Source of the DNA: Lumbricus terrestris
Taxonomy: Eukaryota > Annelida > Clitellata > Crassiclitellata > Lumbricidae
NCBI GenBank assembly: GCA_949752735.1
Contig: OX457040.1
Span: forward strand, 4,195,583-4,259,582
Direction: 5' to 3'
Length of the DNA stretch: 64,000 bases
Positions within the stretch are counted from its first letter, which is position 1. Each line of letters starts with the position of its first letter. Made by a program: the position numbers and the translations under genes. This document shows positions 24,831-35,077 of the stretch, piece by piece. The notes under the pieces were generated by a model, which was given only the letters and a program-made list of their open reading frames with translations, was not told where the DNA came from and made no database searches.

Positions 24831-25490
24831 GAAAAATCAGAAGCCGCAAGATCAATTGCCTTGAGATCAAATCAAATCAAATGCATTGCTCACAAAACAA
24901 TTATACGTTTTGCATTGTACAATAAGCTTCCGATACTAATTGTATGCGTGATTAGATGTGCAGAGAGTGGAATCAAGGAAACAATGGGAAGATCCAGCTT
25001 TGAACGTTGACATCCGATTCGGAACGGACACGTTGTGGTTGAAAAGAAGATTCGATCGTGGCAAACTCCACCTGTTGTAATCCAGCCTTGGTGAATCAGG
25101 CCCCTAGCGTCGACCCTGAACTAATCAACCGAACAGTTCAACCTTTTCATCGTCTTGGCTTTTGTTGGTGATTACAAAAAGAAAATTCCGACGGAGAATT
25201 TAATCTTCTTCATTATGCAACTTCCGTTATGAAATCTAGCCTTCTCGATAGTAACGCCACATTCGATGCATTGTAATGAATTCAAACCGCAGATCTCTAA
25301 GCAACTCACGTGGATTTGTCACAGTATCTTAATTATTATTAGAGGCGCTTCTAATCAAATATTACCATAAACAAGCGCAGTATAATAAGACAGATGACTA
25401 GCGTAGCACAAGTCTCCTTTCTCCAGGTTTTCTCCAGGCACTCGATGTGTAAACAGCAGTGGTGAAGCATCTTCATTTTAACGACATTGT
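24831..25490. other. Non-coding, nothing recognised
   Basis: No gene or clear repeat apart from a TTAACGACATTGTGTAG module near 25,477. Confidence 0.4.
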
Positions 25491-25499
25491 GTAGTTATA

Positions 25500-25595
25500 A
25501 TGGATGAGTGGGTCCAGATTTGACGAGGACTTATGACAACAGAGGGCGTTTCCCTCGAAAAAATTGTGTGACATAATACAGTTAATGTGTGTAGT
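25500..25595 (+). repeat. Repeat family B, diverged copy
   Basis: GGATGAGTGGGTCCAGATTT and CTTATGACAACAGAGGGCGT correspond to the family B core. Confidence 0.55.
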
Positions 25596-25957
25596 TATAA
25601 AATGGTTAGCGTCTCTCACCTCCTTGATAGAGATTTTGCTCTTCCAGAATTATTATTATTATTCAACAGTTTAACGACATCATATAACTACAAAGGTTGT
25701 TGACGTCTTTAAAGTTTGATGTATTGCAGCTCACTTTTGTTTAACTGTTCAGCAGTTTCTGTTTGTACTTTCTTTTTCTTTGTTTTTTCCTTTTGTTCTT
25801 TTTTGTTCTTTTCTTTTCTTTTCTTCCTGAATTTGACTAACCGCCTTTCATGACGATAGTGTTCACCAAATGGCCGTAGTCGATCCTCTTTTATACATGC
25901 ATCATTATTTATTATTTAGCATATATGCAAAATTATGCCCACATGCATTTATATATA

Positions 25958-25997
<40 letters not shown>

Positions 25998-26840
25998 CAT
26001 ATGTCACCATAATTACATATGCCTATAATTCTTTATATACAAATGAGCACATGTACACATGTGCCCACATATGTATTGTCATTATGTACACTTATGTATT
26101 ATTATCATTAATTTAGACATTTCATGAAGTTCACATGTCATAAAATCTAGGCCTATTTAGTTTGATTAACATCAATTCTTATGAGTTCTCATTTCATAAA
26201 GTTCACATGACACAACATCTACTTATTTAGATCAACATCAATTCGTATCATTTCTCATAATCTCATATTTGCAAGCAATTTTCAATGTTCATATTTCACG
26301 AATAAAGTTACAAGCAGATAAGATATTCAACATTAATATGAAAATCAAAGTATTCACTCTTCAGCCATCATTTAGCAGCTTAAACAATAATATCAAGACC
26401 ATTTTATTCAATGCCTGTATCATCTATTACAGAATTATTCAAAATTTTTATCAATCCCCACACACACATATACACACGCACATACGCATGCACACACACA
26501 AACATAATCATATCAATTTAATAATGCAATAAAAAAAAATTCAAGGATAAAAGAAAACTTATGAAACATTTTTTTTTAAATGATCTTTGTGAAATTGAAG
26601 CAAAACCATCTAAATTTATAATTCACATACATTTCACATTACACACAAGCCAATTATTATGTAACATTCTATGAACAGTCTTTACAGACATCTCCACTCT
26701 ATAACCTAACTAACCACAGTTATCGCTGACAAATTGCATTTCCAATTCAGTTCAAGGCCAATTACCTGAGGCATTTAGTGATCAATGTGTTAGCAGATTA
26801 TACATTTCTTAAATATAATATTTAATATAATTATATATAC
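25596..26840. other. AT-rich non-coding stretch with (TA)n
   Basis: A (TA)n tract lies at about 25,950-25,992 and a short (CA)n run near 26,460. Between 26,115 and 26,250 the phrase TTCATAAAGTTCACATG is duplicated. No gene. Confidence 0.45.
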
Positions 26841-26843
26841 TTT

Positions 26844-27146
26844 TTACATAATTTTTCCATTAGTTATAGTCATTAGTATATTATAAGCTTCAAGATAAAT
26901 ATCTTGAATAGAAAATATACTTTTAACAGTGCATTCTACTTTTTTGTCCGCACATTTTTTAAGTAGTAAAACTGATATGTCATTCTTCTTGCAAGCAAAC
27001 AGCGTATGTTCGATTGTTTCTGGCACTTGACATTCAGAGCACAGGTCTGTTGTGCTTTTACCTATCACTTTCAACCAGTTGTTATTAAGGACATGCCCCA
27101 TTCTAAGTCTGGTAATTTGAACTTCTCGTTTCCTTATAGAATCCAT
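26844..27146 (-). pseudogene. LINE C-terminal zinc-knuckle fragment
   Basis: A 100-codon minus-strand frame encodes QITRLRMGHVLNNNWLKVIG followed by CSECQVPETIEHTLFACKK. The TRLR-GH-LN...C-x2-C...E-x2-EH-x4-C pattern is the cysteine-histidine motif found after the reverse transcriptase or RNase H of many LINEs. About 50 further residues follow and the frame ends at TAG or TAA near 26,845. Upstream catalytic domains are absent, so this is a 5'-truncated relic. Confidence 0.7.
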
Positions 27147-27189
27147 AAATACATGTCGCCTTACTGTATTTAGATAACAATAATATATG

Positions 27190-28870
27190 TTGTAAAGGTG
27201 TTCAATAAATTCTCAGTTCAAATTTATTCACTTTATTTTCAACAACTATCGACATCTTACGGCCAGCAAGTCCGTTGAAATCGACCCTATCCTATATATG
27301 ACCGGACACTATATTACATCATTATGACTCCCAGAAAAAATTCCGGTTGGTGTGTTATGCGTACAGTAACGGTGTGTTAAAATGTCGTGGACCTCACCTT
27401 ATCCATAACACGCCGCTCGCATAGTAATCACGATAGCTAGTTATTGCTTGACGACGCTCTGCCGGAGCAGGTAATTATAATGAGAGTGGTACCCCTGCTT
27501 TGTCCGAACTTGGGACTGGCATCACCACAGTAGTGAGAGTAACAGAGTTTTGAGCGGAGCAGTAGTGGCTTCCATTTCTTAACTGCATTTTCTGACTACA
27601 AAAGTCAATAGTAAGCAAAACAAGCGTTACTCAGTTCTTAATTACTCGCGCATTATTATACCCTAGTAGTAGAAATTTCAGCTTTGCAACGATGGGTAAG
27701 CATGAAGACCAAGTTGAAAATGATTCCGAAGTCTACTCATTTATACCTTGAAATTTACCTTATTAAAGGTGTATGTCAACAGCCTTTAACCTCTGAGTTT
27801 TCAATGCAAATCGCTATTTTACGGTTCAGCTGACTACATCTAATACTGGAGAGTTAGGATAAAGAGTTTTACAATATATTTATTTTGACTAGAAAGACCT
27901 TTTATCAAATGGTATTTTGTTATTATTCTTCAGGTTCTCTTTCGACACAATGCAGGTTTAAATGTTCAATATGTTCTGTCCAACTGATTGCTCTGCTCTT
28001 TGCTTCACCTTACCTACACCTCGAAGGTCTTCAGTCTGTTTATATCCCATTTTACCGATGTATCTGATCCATCCAGCACCACACTCAATGTCAGTACTTG
28101 TACCTCTATAAAACGTTTATTCCGGAAAGAATTACGAATACGATAATGTCGATATACTATTATAGCATACACGGGTTTGGTATATACTATAGGCTATTTT
28201 GACATAACATTTGGGCTTGGTGTACCATCAGGAGACGATTTTAGTTTTAAAATGTGTTCAAATGAGCCTTGTAGAGTTAGGTAAAATGTCTCAATTTTAT
28301 TCAATGTGAAACAATCTTTGTACAGAAGAAAACCGAAAAGGTGATAGTCACCACGTCGTGGTAATTGATTTCGTCGCATCATCTACGAGTCTTAAATCTT
28401 ATGTGAGTAAGCCAAGTAGAAGTTGCTGTTAAACCTCGCTGTGTGATGACAACGATCATCAGCGACGCCCTCCTTCTTTATCAGAATTGGGACTAGCATT
28501 GGCAGAGTGCAACTGGCTGCGAAATCTTATATGAAAACATAAATTATGGATGACTGACGTAAAATATTGGCGTGACGTGTTAATGGAATCTAATGCAACT
28601 CTAAATTTTCCGTAGGCCTATAATAGCCTCCGTTGTTTAACGACATCTAGCGTTTGACAGAGACGACGAAGTCGAAGAGCCATAAAATTCCACACGACAC
28701 ATAATATTTGATTAACTTTTCAATTGCTCAGCGATATCTTGTGGTTGTCATGGCCGATGACGTCGACATTACATGACCAAATTACATTAAGCGTCATTGA
28801 CACGAATTATAGCAACACCTGCTTCAAAAGTTTAACGGCGTCCTATAAGGCATAAAAGATCGTCAAAGTC
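27190..28870. other. Degenerate modular repeats, no gene
   Basis: Contains AAAGGTGTTCAATAAA (27,193), GACATCTTACGGCCAGCAAG (27,251), CTTGGGACTGGCATC (27,511), GACGCCCTCCTTCTTTATC (28,463), AACGACATCTAGCGTTTGAC (28,638), GATATCTTGTGGTTGTC (28,733) and TTAACGGCGTCCTATAAGG (28,832). These modules recur elsewhere but no coding frame is supported. Confidence 0.45.
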
Positions 28871-28875
28871 GTTTG

Positions 28876-28971
28876 ATGGATGGATCCGATTTGACCAGGG
28901 TCTATGACAACAGAGGCCGTTACCCTGGACAGAAATTTGCTCGGCATATTACAGCACTCAAGAGCATTCTG
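28876..28971 (+). repeat. Repeat family B, copy nearly identical to 29,607
   Basis: About 92 bp differ from 29,607-29,700 at only two positions, the closest pair of this family in the window, 731 bp apart. Confidence 0.85.
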
Positions 28972-29017
28972 AAACAGAAAAAATTCTTAGGCTATTATAC
29001 ATATACAATTTCAGACC

Positions 29018-29310
29018 GCAGCTCGATAGTTCAGTGGTATTACCGGCTGATTGTCAATTGAGAGGTCGGGGAATCAACATCCTGCTAAGGCAAAAACTTG
29101 TTTGCATGTTTTCTGTCCACCCCCTAATACAGCTCAGCTTAGAATAAGTAGACTGACCTGCACTGTCGGTGGTATAGCGAGACGGCGAAGGAGAGGCCAG
29201 GTAACTCGTCCTTGTATGTTGATGGTAAGTATAAAAATTATGGGCTCATTTCTCATCATAACCATGGATGCTTCATGGCTCTTGCTGAAGTCGCTGCTCT
29301 TCGTCGCCTA
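29018..29310 (+). repeat. SINE-like element with tRNA-like head and family C body
   Basis: CAGCTCGATAGTTCAGTGGT resembles a tRNA 5' half with a polymerase III A box, and GAGGTCGGGGAATCAACATC sits where a degraded B box would be. The body has ACCTGCACTGTCGGTGG and CGAGACGGCGAAGGAGAGG, the family C landmarks. It is not a functional tRNA gene: the B box is degenerate and no clover-leaf could be drawn. Confidence 0.5.
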
Positions 29311-29606
29311 CTTATTCAGAATAACGACTGGACTTTTCTTTGGCTATAATTTTATCGTTGCATAACGATCAGGTATCATTAGAAGGTGGTCAATAGCAGT
29401 GTCACCGCCTTGCTTAATTGACTGTTGAGGCAGGCACTCGACTAGATTATGCAAACCTACGTCATTCTAATTACCTGTCTAGGCATGATGTTTTTATCAA
29501 TGAAATAATGGATGGATGGATTCCTAGTTTGACTGCAGCTTATGACAAGAGACGTTCGCAAACGCTTGTTTTTCATATGGTTATCTGTTATTACAATTAT
29601 CGCCTA

Positions 29607-29701
29607 TGGATGGATCCGATTTGACCAGGGTCTATGACAACAGAGGCCGTTACTCTGGACAGAAATTTGCTCGGCGTATTACAGCACTCAAGAGCATTCA
29701 T
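29607..29701 (+). repeat. Repeat family B, copy nearly identical to 28,876
   Basis: It differs from the 28,876 copy at two positions and lies directly upstream of the family A segment invaded by the giant palindrome. Confidence 0.85.
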
Positions 29702-29753
29702 TCAACTAGGTTGAAGATGCAGGGTCTAAACGAGAAGATTAAATTTCCATGGC

Positions 29754-29759
29754 AACGTC
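29754..29759. repeat. Left target-site duplication, AACGTC
   Basis: AACGTC here and at 38,461-38,466 flank the palindromic element as direct repeats. Family A copies without the element have one AACGTT, AACGCC or AACATC at this position. Confidence 0.85.
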
Positions 29760-29832
29760 AGTAGTGAGATAGTGACAGAGTAACACCCATTTTTTGCAGG
29801 GTATGGGTACGAATAAATGGGCCAAAGTACAA

Positions 29833-29873
29833 GGTCAAGGTCAAGGTCAAGGTCAAGGTCAAAGGTCAAGGTC
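29833..29873 (+). repeat. (AAGGTC)n hexamer run in left arm
   Basis: Six CAAGGT/AAGGTC units with one extra A. Each TCAAGGTCA is an extended nuclear-receptor half-site of the FTZ-F1/ERR type. The mirror copy is at about 38,348-38,388. Confidence 0.85.
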
Positions 29874-30260
29874 ATCTTAATTAGGTCATCTTAATTAGGT
29901 CATCTTAATTAGGTCATCTTAATTAGCTCATCTTAATCCTATTAATTATCTTAATCCTATTAATTAGCTTAATCCTATTAATTGGCTTAATCCTATTAAT
30001 TACATAATCCTAATTAGTAATTACATAACCCTAATTAATATAACAAAGGACCTGCTAACCCTAAATAGCACTACATAGCTTCTTCAATTCATATAGTTAG
30101 CTATTATTAGTAATTAGCTATTATTACTAATTACATAATCCTAATTAGTGCAACAAAGAACCGTGAAGCCCTAATTAGCACTACAATGCTCCTATATCTC
30201 ATATAATTAGATAATATTAGTAATTATTTATATATTATTATTAATTAGTTAGCTATTATT
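29871..30260 (+). repeat. AT-rich tandem repeats in left arm
   Basis: Four GGTCATCTTAATTA units are followed by TTAATCCTATTAATTA units and then by two related segments containing TAACCCTAATTA or TAATCCTAATTAGT, with GCACTACA. Mirrored at about 37,960-38,349. Confidence 0.8.
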
Positions 30261-30264
30261 ATTA

Positions 30265-30575
30265 ATTACTGACCCCTATTTAGCACTACATGACCAGCTC
30301 CACACCATCTCCTCCTCCTTCTCCCTCTCCTCCACCTCCTCCTTCTCCCTCTCCTCCACCTCCTCCTCCTCCTCCTTCTCCCTCTCCTCCTCCCTCTCCC
30401 TCTCCTCCTTCTCCCTTGACCCCTATTTAGCACTACATGACCAGCTCCACACCATCTCCTCCTCCTTCTCCCTCTCCTCAACCTCCTCCTCCTCCTCCTT
30501 CTCCCTCTCCTCCCTCTCCTCCTCCTCCTCCTTCTCCCTCTCCTCCTCCCTCTCCCTCTCCTCCTTCTCCATCTC
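30265..30575 (+). repeat. CT-rich duplicated block in left arm
   Basis: TGACCCCTATTTAGCACTAC and ATGACCAGCTCCACACCATC precede a CTCCTC/CTCCCT tract twice (30,270 and 30,417). Arg/Gly-rich frames here are artefacts. Mirrored at about 37,645-37,955. Confidence 0.88.
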
Positions 30576-30785
30576 TCTATACGACTCATCACAACACACG
30601 CCTAAGCTGACTCATGCGGCGGTCGGCTGCATGCCAGAGGCGAACATCTGCTGACACTATCCACAGACTTGCCCAATCGTGTCCGATGACTCATCCTATT
30701 CTGCCCAAACTTTGTCTGTTTCTGTCCGACCGGATACGATGACTCATCTGATTCTGCCCAACGTTGTTCCTTTCTGTCCGAATGC

Positions 30786-30864
30786 ACACACACACACACA
30801 CGCCCACACCCACACCCACACACACACACACACACCCACACACTCACACACACACACACGCCCA

Positions 30865-30931
<67 letters not shown>

Positions 30932-30955
30932 ACAAACACACACACGCACACAAAC
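30786..30955 (+). repeat. (CA)n microsatellite in left arm
   Basis: Mostly CACACA with CCCACA variants. The mirror is a (GT)n tract at about 37,265-37,434. Confidence 0.95.
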
Positions 30956-30984
30956 AAACAAGAAACTGCACAGTCTCTCCATCC

Positions 30985-31700
30985 ACACCCCTCAGCCTCA
31001 TCATCCAACCCTCCATTCCACCCCTCCCCACCCACAAATATTCATTTTATGCACTAGAGCTGAACATTACGATAGCGACAAACTTAGAGAGGCAGCAAAC
31101 AGCATGCTAGAAACTCTATATACGACATCTCTCATCCTCCACAGCATTCAACCTCACCCTCCAACCCGCCATTCTACCCCTCCCCACGCAAAATTATTCA
31201 TTTTACACACATGAGCTGAACATTATGGAAGCGAGAAACTTAGAGAGTACGCAAACAGGAGGCTATATTCCATAGGCATGGTATCTCACAGCCTCCACAG
31301 CATTCAACCTCACCCTCCAACCCTCCATTCCACCCCTCCCCACGCACAATTATTCATTTTACACACATGAGCTGAACATTATGGAAGCGAGAAACTTAGA
31401 GAGGACGCAAACAGGAGGCTATATTCCATAGGCATGGCATCTCACAGCCTCCACAGCATTCAACCTCACCCTCCAACCCTCCATTCCACCCCTCCCCACG
31501 CACAATTATTCATTTTACACACATGAGCTGAACATTATGGAAGCGAGAAACTTAGAGAGGACGCAAACAGGAGGCAATATTCCATAGGCATGGCATCTCA
31601 CAGCCTCCACAGCAATCAACCTCACCCTCCAACCCTCCATTCCACCCCACCCCACCCACAATTATACATTTTACACACAAGAACTGGCCAATCAGAAAGC
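30985..31700 (+). repeat. 156-bp tandem repeat in left arm, about five units
   Basis: GCCTCCACAGCATTCAACCT recurs at 31,291, 31,447 and 31,603, giving a period of 156 bp. Earlier, more diverged units lie at about 30,985 and 31,136. Each unit carries GAGCTGAACATTATGGAAGC. Mirrored at about 36,520-37,235. Confidence 0.9.
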
Positions 31701-32079
31701 TTGAAACCTAGTGAGCGACTAATCAGAAGGCGAGAAATCCTACACACACGCCACCCCACCTCCAAACCTCCAAGCCTTCACTCCACACACACAAATTTGG
31801 CATACATGTATAAAATTTAAGCATCTAGCAACTGCTAAATCCTTAACATGACCCACTCAGAAGAATATAATTCATACATATTTACCAAAAATATTCCCAA
31901 TATTCGCTATTTTATTCGAAAATATGCATATAACAGCAATAAATACAATTAAATTATACTAAATTATAACATTTATTCAGAATTTGTAACAATACTAAGC
32001 AAACTATAGCAGACAAGCGCCATTTTCATATATATTTCTTCTATATTTCTTACATTTCAAGCAAGCACAAACCCAAAAA

Positions 32080-32965
32080 CCGAAGAAACGCTCAACCTTC
32101 CAATCCCAAGATGGCGATATTTCTAACTTTCTTGCACACACGAACTCAAAAACCAACGAATCCTGCAACAGGCCTTTTGGAAGATGGCAACATTTCTTAC
32201 TTCCTTGCACACTCGAACTCAAAAACCGACGAATCGCTCAACCTTCCTTTCGGAATATGGAGTCATTGCTAACTTTCTTGCATACACGAACTCAAAAACC
32301 GACGAATACTTCATCCTTCCACTCCCATTTCCTTGTACACAAAAACTCAAAAACTTAAGAACCTTGCAACATTTCACTATCAATATGGCGAAATTTCTAA
32401 CTTTCTTGCACGCACGAACTCATAAACCGACGTATGCCTCAACCTTCCAATCCCAAGATGGCGATATTTCTAACTTTCTTGCACACACGAACTCAAAAAC
32501 CGACGAATACCTCAACCTGCCAATCCCAAGATGACAATATTTCTAACTTTCTTGCACACACGAACTCAAAAACCGACGAATACCTCAACCTTCCAATCCC
32601 AAGATGACGATATTTCTAACTTTCTTGCACACACGAACTCATAAACCGACGTATGCCTCAACCTTCCAATCCCAAGATGGCGATATTTCTAACTTTCTTG
32701 CACACACGAACTCAAAAACCGACGAATACCTCAACCTGCCAATCCCAAGATGACAATATTTCTAACTTTCTTGCACACACGAACTCAAAAACCGACGAAT
32801 ACCTCAACCTTCCAATCCCAAGATGGCGATATTTCTAACTTTCTTGTGAACACAAACTCAAAAACCGACAAATACTTCAACCTTTCACGTCCAAGATGGC
32901 AACATTTCTCAATTTCTTGCACACAGAAACACAAAAATCGATGCATCGGCCAACAGTGCTATCAG
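32080..32965 (+). repeat. 73-bp tandem repeat in left arm, about twelve units
   Basis: Units contain CCAATCCCAAGATGGCGATA, TTTCTAACTTTCTTGCAC and CGAACTCAAAAACCGACGAA. The spacing of adjacent units at 32,520 and 32,593 is exactly 73 bp. Edge units are more diverged than central ones. Mirrored at about 35,255-36,138. Confidence 0.92.
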
Positions 32966-32999
32966 CCGGAGACAACATGGCCACCTTTCTACATCATAC

Positions 33000-33134
33000 A
33001 CACAAACACACACACACACGCACACATACACAGCATTTCTTACGAGTCTAAGTCCAAATATCTATCACACACAAACAACTTTCGCACTACAAGATAATGC
33101 ACGCTCAATCTTTAACACACACGCACACTCACTC

Positions 33135-33169
<35 letters not shown>

Positions 33170-33190
33170 CACACGCACACATACAGCCAA
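33000..33190 (+). repeat. Second (CA)n block in left arm, with a short duplication
   Basis: Two (CA)n runs near 33,000-33,030 and 33,115-33,182 flank related sequences containing CACTACAAGATAATGCACGC and CACTGCAAGGTAATGCACAG. Mirrored in (GT)n form around 35,030-35,215. Confidence 0.85.
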
Positions 33191-34088
33191 ATTTCCCACT
33201 GCAAGGTAATGCACAGTCAATCTTTTGCACCCACACACATGAGCTCTTATAATTTCTAAGTTACAGATATATACTTTGTACAATTTTTCTAAATTAAGGT
33301 AGTAAGGACACATGAAACAACGAAGAATGCACTCTGTATAAGACAAGTGCTCGAAATTCATAGTTGCAAAGTTGCAGGAATTGAACATTGGCACAGGCAA
33401 AATGATAAGTATGATAGTTGTGCGAGCGAATAGGACTTGGATTTTTCGAATTATTTCAAAGTCAGACGCATGCCATTACCAATATACGAATTCAAACAGG
33501 CAAATTCGCTAAGTATGAAATGCAGAGATTGCATGGGGAACGATGTAAGATGCAAAGCGTGGGGTGGGGAGAGGGGCACATTCTTCAGTTTGTGGAAACA
33601 AAGATGTTCATTGTTTGCAATATGACAGCAATTTTAGCAAAGTTAGGTTTGCAGGCGGCGTAATACACGACTTTTTAGGGTTGAGCGTTTTAAGTTGGAG
33701 AAATTTAGGGTGGGGAGAGTGTGCAGGATTATGATTTGCGGAAACAAAAGCTGTGACGCACATGTAATGAGTCATCGATTTCAGCAAAGTTCGAATATAT
33801 CGAGCGAAGAATACAATTTAGGGTTGCGAGCGCCATATTACAAGTTGAATTAGGTGTAGCGAACACGCGCCGCTTGGCCGAAACCTGCGTTCGACAAGTC
33901 GAAAATGCTAAGTTCCAAAATTTTTGCAGGGCAAATTTGCGCGGCGGCACCCTTCGTGCGCTGCGGCGGCGGCGGCGATGCGCCCCGACTCTCTCGGGCG
34001 ACTTCGACTCCTGCTGCGTGGCGTCGGACGCGACATGCGCTCCCAATTAGATCAAGCTTTGACCCGTGCAAGCTAAAGTCGAATACGC

Positions 34089-34128
34089 CCCGGCACAAAT
34101 CTTTCAATAATTTCCATAACCCACAATA
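34089..34128. other. Asymmetric spacer at the palindrome centre
   Basis: About 40 bp around 34,108 show no inverted symmetry. They separate the two arms. Confidence 0.65.
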
Positions 34129-35042
34129 CGCATGAGCCTTTAGCTTCATACGAGTCAAAGCACGATCGATTGTGTGCACATGTCGCGGCCGTCGCCTCGC
34201 TGCTGGAGCCGAAGTCGCCCGAGAGGGTCGGGGCGCATCGCCGCCGCCGCCGCAGCGCACGAAGGGTGCCGCCGCGCAAATTTGCCCTGCAAAAATTTTG
34301 GAACTTAGCATTTTCGACTTGTCGAACGCAGGTTTCGGCCAAGCGGCGCGTGTTCGCTACACCTAATTCAACTTGTAGTATGGCGCTCGCAACCCTAAAT
34401 TGTATTCTTCGCTCGATATATTCGAACTTTGCTGAAATCGATGACTCATTACATGTGCGTCACAGCTTTTGTTTCCGCAAATCATAATCCTGCACACTCT
34501 CCCCACCCTAAATTTCTCCAACTTAAAACGCTCAACCCTAAAAAGTCGTGTATTACGCCGCCTGCAAACCTAACTTTGCTAAAATTGCTGTCATATTGCA
34601 AACAATGAACATCTTTGTTTCCACAAACTGAAGAATGTGCCCCTCTCCCCACCCCACGCTTTGCATCTTACATCGTTCCCCATGCAATCTCTGCATTTCA
34701 TACTTAGCGAATTTGCCTGTTTGAATTCGTATATTGGTAATGGCATGCGTCTGACTTTGAAATAATTCGAAAAATCCAAGTCCTATTCGCTCGCACAACT
34801 ATCATACTTATCATTTTGCCTGTGCCAATGTTCAATTCCTGCAACTTTGCAACTATGAATTTCGAGCACTTGTCTTATACAGAGTGCATTCTTCGTTGTT
34901 TCATGTGTCCTTACTACCTTAATTTAGAAAAATTGTACAAAGTATATATCTGTAACTTAGAAATTATAAGAGCTCATGTGTGTGGGTGCAAAAGATTGAC
35001 TGTGCATTACCTTGCAGTGGGAAATTTGGCTGTATGTGTGCG

Positions 35043-35077
<35 letters not shown>

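Larger units (their letters stand above)
29760..34088 (+). repeat. Left arm of the palindrome
   Basis: From the outer end inwards: a 70-bp unique terminus; AAGGTC units; TTAATTAGG and CCTATTAATTA units; two blocks of CT-rich repeats; (CA)n; a 156-bp array; a 73-bp array; a second (CA)n block; and a unique inner segment of about 850 bp with GC-rich sequence at 33,930-34,040. The innermost 100 or so bases differ from the right arm at about one position in five. Confidence 0.92.

Noticed and set aside
22540..29310. Helitron ends
   Set aside because: I looked for a TC start and a hairpin followed by CTRR at the edges of the modular repeats but could not define a convincing pair.
29833..29873. 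Telomeric repeats
   Set aside because: The unit is AAGGTC, not TTAGGG or a known variant, and it is internal.
32080..32965. CRISPR-like array
   Set aside because: The 73-bp units are contiguous with no unique spacers. The same holds for the 45-bp satellite at 49.9-54.5 kb.
33418..33663. Cys-containing 81- and 62-codon frames duplicated at 34,553-34,798
   Set aside because: The duplication follows from the palindrome. The frames overlap each other and resemble no known protein.
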